Source of the DNA: JBKQVT01 sp963804825
GTDB taxonomy: Bacteria > Planctomycetota > Planctomycetia > Pirellulales > Thermoguttaceae
Direction: 5' to 3'
Assembly: GCA_963804825.1 (NCBI GenBank)
Contig: CAWDRV010000003.1
Coordinates: 1,736,001-1,800,000, forward strand
DNA: 64,000 nucleotides
The notes below the pieces were generated by a model. The model was not told the DNA's origin and did not search any database. It worked only from the letters and a program-made list of their open reading frames with translations. The stretch's first letter is position 1. Each line of letters begins with the position of its first letter. Below, one piece after another: positions 59,689-64,000 of the stretch. Made by a program: the position numbers and the translations under genes.

Positions 59689-62549
59689 ATGAAACGGACC
59701 TGCCTCCTATCGCTGTCCTGCCTGGTGTTGGCCGCGGCCATCGCCGCCGCGGCGGCGCCGCCTCTGGAAAAGGCCGACAAGCTCCTGCTGGGCGGCAAAT
59801 ATGCCGAAGCGGCCGAAATCTATGCTCCGCTTGCGGCGAAAGAACCGGCGGCGGCCTTGGGCCTGGCCCGCTCGTTGGAGGCCCGCGGCAAGACGGACGA
59901 GGCCGTCCGGGCGCTGCGCCCTGGCCGAGAAACGGCCGGAGTTGCAGGCGGAACTGGCGCGGCTGGCCTTCGAGCGCGGCGACCTGAAGGAGGCCGCAAC
60001 CCGGGCCGACGCGGCCCTGACGCTGGACGACCAGCAGTTGCTTGGCCCGCTGGATCAAGGCCGAACTGGATCGCACGGCGGGCCGCCTGGACGAGGCTGA
60101 ACGCGGCTACCATTGGTTCATCGAGTTCTACAACGATCACGAGGTCAAGCAGGCCGAATCGCTCCGTTGGATCGGACTGGCCGCCGCGCAATATGCACGG
60201 TGGAACCGATTGTCCGGTCAGTTTCATTTCTTGGTCAACGAGTTGTATCCCGACGCGCTGAAGGCCGATCCGGCCTATTGGCCCGCCCATTTCGAGGCCG
60301 GTCTGCTGTTCATGGAGAAATACAACGAGGTGGATGCCGCCCACGAGCTGAAGGCCGCCTTGGCGCTGAATCCGCGGGCGGCCGAGGTCCACGCGGCCCT
60401 GGCGGTGCTGGCCCTGGAGGACCACAAGGTCGAGGAGGCCGAAGCGTCGCTGCGCCGGGCGTTGGAAATCAATCCGCGGTCGCTGCCCGCCCGGCAGGTC
60501 GAGGCCGATCTGGCCTGGATGAACTTGGAAGCCCAAGAGACGTTGCAGCTTCTCCAGCAGAAGGTCTTGCCGCTGAACCCCGTGGATGAAGAGACGCTCG
60601 GCCGCATCGCCGCCTGCTACGTGTTGTTGGACGCGTCGCCGCGGCAGGAGGCCGCCGGGGCAGCGGCCGTGGACCGGCCGCCGGCCGCCGGCACGGACTC
60701 CCGCCTCGGACGTTTGATCGGTGAAGTGACGCGGCGGAATCCCCACGCCGGCGAATTCTTCGACACCGTCGCCGAGATGCTTCAGGAGCGGAACAAGCAG
60801 TCCGAAGCCGAGCGATTCTTCCGCGAGGCGATTCGGGTGATGCCCCGGCATATCGGTCCGCAGGCCGGCTTGGGGATGCTCGACATGCGCATGGGCCGCG
60901 AGGAGGAAGCGAAGACATTGCTCCAGGACGCCTTCGAGGCCGATCCATTCGACCTCCGCGTGAAGAACACCTTGCAAGTGCTCGAGGTGCTGGACACGCT
61001 GAAGGTCGCCCGCAGCGGCCATTTCGTGGTCAAGTACGACGGCAAGGCCGATCGGTGGCTGGGCCGCTACGCCGCCCGGCACGTCGAGGCCGTCTATCCG
61101 GAGCTGTGCAAGTTGTTCGGCTACGAGCCGCCGCGGCGCTCGCTGATCGAAATTTTCAACGCGGCCGAGGGGCTCGACGGCCATCAGTGGTTCAGCGCGG
61201 ATGATCGGCCTGCCCTACCTGGACACGGTGGCGGCCAGCACCGGCTACATCGTGGCCATGGCCTCGCCCAACGACCTGGGCGTCTCGCGGCAGTTCAACT
61301 GGGCCCGCGTGCTCCGGCACGAACTGGTCCACGTGGTCACGCTGCAACAGACGAAGTTCAACATTCCGCACTGGTACACCGAGGGGCTGGCCGTTTGGTG
61401 CGAGGGTTATCCGCGGCCGCAAACCTGGAACGAACTGCTCATCGACCGCGTGCCGCGCGGGAAACTGTTCAACCTGCAAACGATCAACGCCGGCTTCTCC
61501 CGGCCCGGCAGCGGCGACCAATGGCAATTGGCCTACTGCCAGGCGGAGTTGTACGTGGAATACATGCTGTCGCTCGGCGGCGTGGAAAGCCAGCGGAAAA
61601 TGCTGACGGCCTATGCCGACAACCTGACCACCGACGCGGCCTTGCGCCGGGTCTTCGACGTTTCGCGGGAACAGTTCGAGCGAGGCTACCTGGCCTATGT
61701 GAAGCAACTGACGGCGGGCTTGCATGTCATGAAACGCCCGTCGCACCACGGCTATGCCGAATTGGTCAAGGCCCACCGCGACCGGCCGCGCGACGTCGAC
61801 GCGGCCGCCGAGTTGGCCTACGCGTACCTTTGCCGCAACGCCAACCCGGAGGCGTTGGACCTGGCCCGCGAGGCGTTGAAGCTGCGGCCGAAGCATCCGC
61901 TGGCGACGTACGTCTTGGCGCGGCTGCGGCTGATCGGAGGCATGGAGGACGAGGCCGCGGCGATGCTGGATGCCTGTCTGGACCGCCGCGACCCGGAGTC
62001 GCTCGTGTTGGAACTGCTGGCCGACTTGAAGCTGAAGGCGAAGAAATATGACGACGCGGCCGAACTGGTGAAGCTGGGTCAGCGGCTGGAGCCGGACAAT
62101 CCGCAGTGGACCGCCGCGCTGGCCCGCGTCTACCTGGCGGCCGGGAAGCAGCAGGCCCTGGAGGACACGCTCGTCCGGCTTGCCCGCATCGACTCGGACG
62201 ACGCGGACGCCCGGAAGAAGCTGGCCGGGATCGCCCTGGCGCGGAAGGACTATGCGGCCGCGGCCGGGTGGGCGAACCAAGCGCTGGAAATCGACGTACA
62301 GGATGCAGAGGTCCATCGTTTGTTGGCCGAGTCCATGGCCGGCCGCGGGAAGTACGACGCGGCGATCGAGGAATACGAGATTGCCGTCGATTTGAAGCCG
62401 TCCGAGCCGAAACTGCGTTTCGCCCTCGCCGAGGCTTGCGTGAACGCCCATCAGCCCGCCAAGGCCCGCGAGACGCTGCGGGCGCTGTTGAAGCTGTGCC
62501 CGATTACCCCGGGGCCAAGAAGTTGTTGGATAGTCTGAAAACACCGTAA
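59689..62549 (+). CDS. Secreted TPR protein with gluzincin metallopeptidase domain (four frameshifts)
   Basis: About 953 residues if indels near 59935, 60055, 61195 and 62505 are corrected. Signal peptide MKRTCLLSLSCLVLAAAIAA. Many TPR units (AALALNPRAAEVHAALAVLA, AEASLRRALEINPRSLPARQ). In the middle, a gluzincin-like site: RVLRHELVHVVTLQQTKFNI with HExxH and a downstream Glu in HWYTEGLAVWCEG. Known as peptidase-MA-like domains in planctomycete TPR proteins, which may be inactive. Export and scaffold or protease function are inferred. Confidence 0.75.
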
Positions 62550-62572
62550 ATCGATTGTATGAAGAGCAAACC

Positions 62573-62605
62573 GTAGGGTGGGTCGAGCGAAGCGAGCCCC
62601 ACCAT
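62573..62605. repeat. GTAGGGTGGGTCGAGC repeat, solo copy
   Basis: GTAGGGTGGGTCGAGCGAAG and CGAGCCCCACC upstream of the MazG-like gene; matches 55184-55266. Confidence 0.7.
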
Positions 62606-62624
62606 TTTCTTCGAGGAACAACCG

Positions 62625-62936
62625 ATGCCGCACGATGTCACCCTGGCCGAGTTCCAACAATTGATCCGGCAGATGTACCTGGAAAAGGACCTTGCACGCG
62701 GCATCGACGGCACGTTCATGTGGCTGATGGAGGAGATCGGCGAGTTGGCTACGGCGCTGCGCAACGGGACCCAACAAGAGCGGAGCGACGAGTTCGCCGA
62801 CGTGCTGGCCTGGCTGGCCACGATTGCGAACGTGGCGGGCGTCGACCTGACCGCGGCGATCCAGGAGAAATATGGCGCCGGCTGCCCGGGCTGCGGCCGG
62901 CTGGTGTGCAGTTGCCCGGATGCGGGGAAGCCATGA
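62625..62936 (+). CDS. MazG-like nucleotide pyrophosphohydrolase
   Basis: 103 residues. Short MazG domain with FMWLMEEIGELATALRNG (E-E-x-x-E) and SDEFADVLAWLATIANVAG (E-x-x-D), the metal-binding helices. Hydrolyses (d)NTPs or house-cleaning nucleotides. The C-terminal Cys cluster (CPGCGRLVCSC) could bind zinc. Its stop overlaps the next start (ATGA). Confidence 0.9.
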   Translation: MPHDVTLAEFQQLIRQMYLEKDLARGIDGTFMWLMEEIGELATALRNGTQQERSDEFADVLAWLATIANVAGVDLTAAIQEKYGAGCPGCGRLVCSCPDAGKP

Positions 62937-64000
62937 GGCGACGGCCGGGATGGTTGCTCTTGGCATTGTTGCTTTCGGCGGGCGGGGCCCGCGCGGAGCA
63001 GGCCCGGCCGCCGGAGTTCGCCGGCGTCCGCGTCGGATTTGGCGGCTGCTACAAGGCCGGCCTTTGGACGCCGGTCGAAGTGACCCTTCGCGGCGGCAGC
63101 GAAACCTGCCGCGGCCGCGTCCGCCTGACCGTGCCCGACGGCGACGGAGTGGCAAGCCGCGTCGTCACGCTGCCGGACGAGCCGGTCTCGATCTTGCCCG
63201 GCAAGGAGACGAAGGTCGGCTTGAACGTTCGCTTCGGCCGTGTCCGCGGCACGCTGGCGGCGGAGTTCGAGGTTGAGGGGCGTGTGGTGGCGGAGAAGAC
63301 CTTCACGGCCTCGGCCGGCGCCGGGCCGGATGGTTTCCGCGAGGCCGTCGAATCGCGCCCCTTGATCGTCTGCCTGGGAACAGTTGCGAAGACGGTGGAA
63401 GAGGCGACGACCTTCAGCGGGCTGGAGCCGTCGCAGCGGCCGCTGGTCGCGCGGCTGGACGACCTGGAACGCCTGCCGGCCCAGTGGTACGGCTACGAAG
63501 GCGTCGACGCCCTGGTGCTTTCGACCAGCAAGCCGGAACTCTACCGGAAGCTCGGGCCCGGAAGCCCGCAAGTCGAGGCCCTGGACCAATGGGTGCGGAT
63601 GGGCGGGAAACTGGTGCTGTGCGGCGGCGCAAATTTCGCCGAAGTGTTGGGCCCTCATTCGGCCTGGTCGCGGTTCGCCCCGGGCTGCTTGCAGCAGATG
63701 GTGGCCTTGCGGCAGACCGGCGGCCTGGAATCCTATGCCGACAGCACGCTGGCCATCCTGACGCCCGGCGGCGATTTGCCGCCGCTTGCCGTTCCACGCC
63801 TGGGCGATGTGGAGGGCGTCGTCGAGGCCCGGGAACTCGATCTGCCGCTGGTGATCCGCACGGCCCGCGGACTGGGCCAGGTCGTGTTTCTGGCCGCCGA
63901 CCCGGACCAGCCGCCGTTGAGCCGTTGGAGCGACGCCGCGAGGTTGGTCGCCCGGCTGCTGGGACTGCCGACCGAACGCGTTTCGTCCTCGGACGAGCAT
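62933..64000 (+). CDS. Hypothetical secreted protein, 3' end beyond the window
   Basis: At least 356 residues; no stop is reached. Signal peptide MRRRPGWLLLALLLSAGGAR. Extracellular-type beta stretches (FAGVRVGFGGCYKAGLWTPV, VTLRGGSETCRGRVRLTV), then VDALVLSTSKPELYRKL and MGGKLVLCGGANFAEVLGP, like the GATase/CARDB-style planctomycete surface proteins known to me, not certain. Coupled to MazG. Confidence 0.75.
   Translation, partial: MRRRPGWLLLALLLSAGGARAEQARPPEFAGVRVGFGGCYKAGLWTPVEVTLRGGSETCRGRVRLTVPDGDGVASRVVTLPDEPVSILPGKETKVGLNVRFGRVRGTLAAEFEVEGRVVAEKTFTASAGAGPDGFREAVESRPLIVCLGTVAKTVEEATTFSGLEPSQRPLVARLDDLERLPAQWYGYEGVDALVLSTSKPELYRKLGPGSPQVEALDQWVRMGGKLVLCGGANFAEVLGPHSAWSRFAPGCLQQMVALRQTGGLESYADSTLAILTPGGDLPPLAVPRLGDVEGVVEARELDLPLVIRTARGLGQVVFLAADPDQPPLSRWSDAARLVARLLGLPTERVSSSDEH

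Overview
The window is a 64 kb, GC-rich bacterial chromosome segment that reads as a planctomycete, probably close to Pirellulales. This is inferred from gene content: a Cys/Gly-rich TIGR03000-type protein, Tat-exported Gfo/Idh/MocA oxidoreductases, HEAT-repeat secreted proteins, a large Gln/Asn-rich repeat protein, a TIGR03960-type radical SAM protein and many dispersed intergenic palindromes. About 16 apparent single-base frameshifts occur, some in housekeeping genes (aroC, dtd). This suggests an assembly with indel errors, probably metagenomic, rather than widespread gene decay.

Layout. 1-3.3 kb: C-terminus of a low-complexity repeat protein, then a frameshifted secreted protein with an internal duplication. 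3.5-11.6 kb: nadB, small secreted proteins, an AsmA-like protein downstream of aroC, wrbA, purC. 11.7-16 kb: a GH10-like protein, a GxxExxY gene embedded in a repeat family, and an FHA-GAF-PP2C phosphatase. 16.2-17.8 kb: tRNA-Gln followed by a small TIR-domain/membrane-protein islet. 17.9-23.5 kb: a minus-strand cluster ilvN-ptb-buk-ferredoxin-VorB-type alpha-beta-gamma that could convert branched-chain 2-oxoacids to acyl-CoA, acyl-phosphate, acid and ATP. 23.7-28 kb: ROK kinase, a thioredoxin-trypsin fusion and a membrane protein. 28-29.2 kb: two tandem DUF3592 proteins.

29.3-32.8 kb holds the most unusual locus: two tandem copies of a tiny secreted precursor-like peptide gene with near-identical leaders and divergent centres, followed 57 bp later by a B12-type radical SAM protein that is translationally coupled to an NAD-dependent epimerase. 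Upstream on the same strand is a sugar-utilisation cluster (GH36 alpha-galactosidase, two HEAT proteins, two Tat-exported Gfo/Idh proteins; 32.8-39.9 kb).

40-52.5 kb: phosphodiesterase, Flp pilin, histidine phosphatase, pdxA, an intact IS with inverted repeats and a target-site duplication just upstream of dtd, a CvpA-like protein, accA, a Ser/Thr kinase, a glycosyltransferase, truA, a UPF0175/DUF3368 toxin-antitoxin-like pair and asd. 52.6-64 kb: TIGR03000 protein with a clear terminator, a RodA/FtsW protein, a secreted isoaspartyl methyltransferase, a TIGR03960 radical SAM, a HAD phosphatase, a TPR-gluzincin protein, a MazG-like protein and a truncated secreted protein.

Intergenic DNA is dominated by at least ten families of short palindromic repeats. 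One of these, a 42-44 bp perfect-arm element, occurs four times and each time lies 29-50 bp upstream of a start codon.
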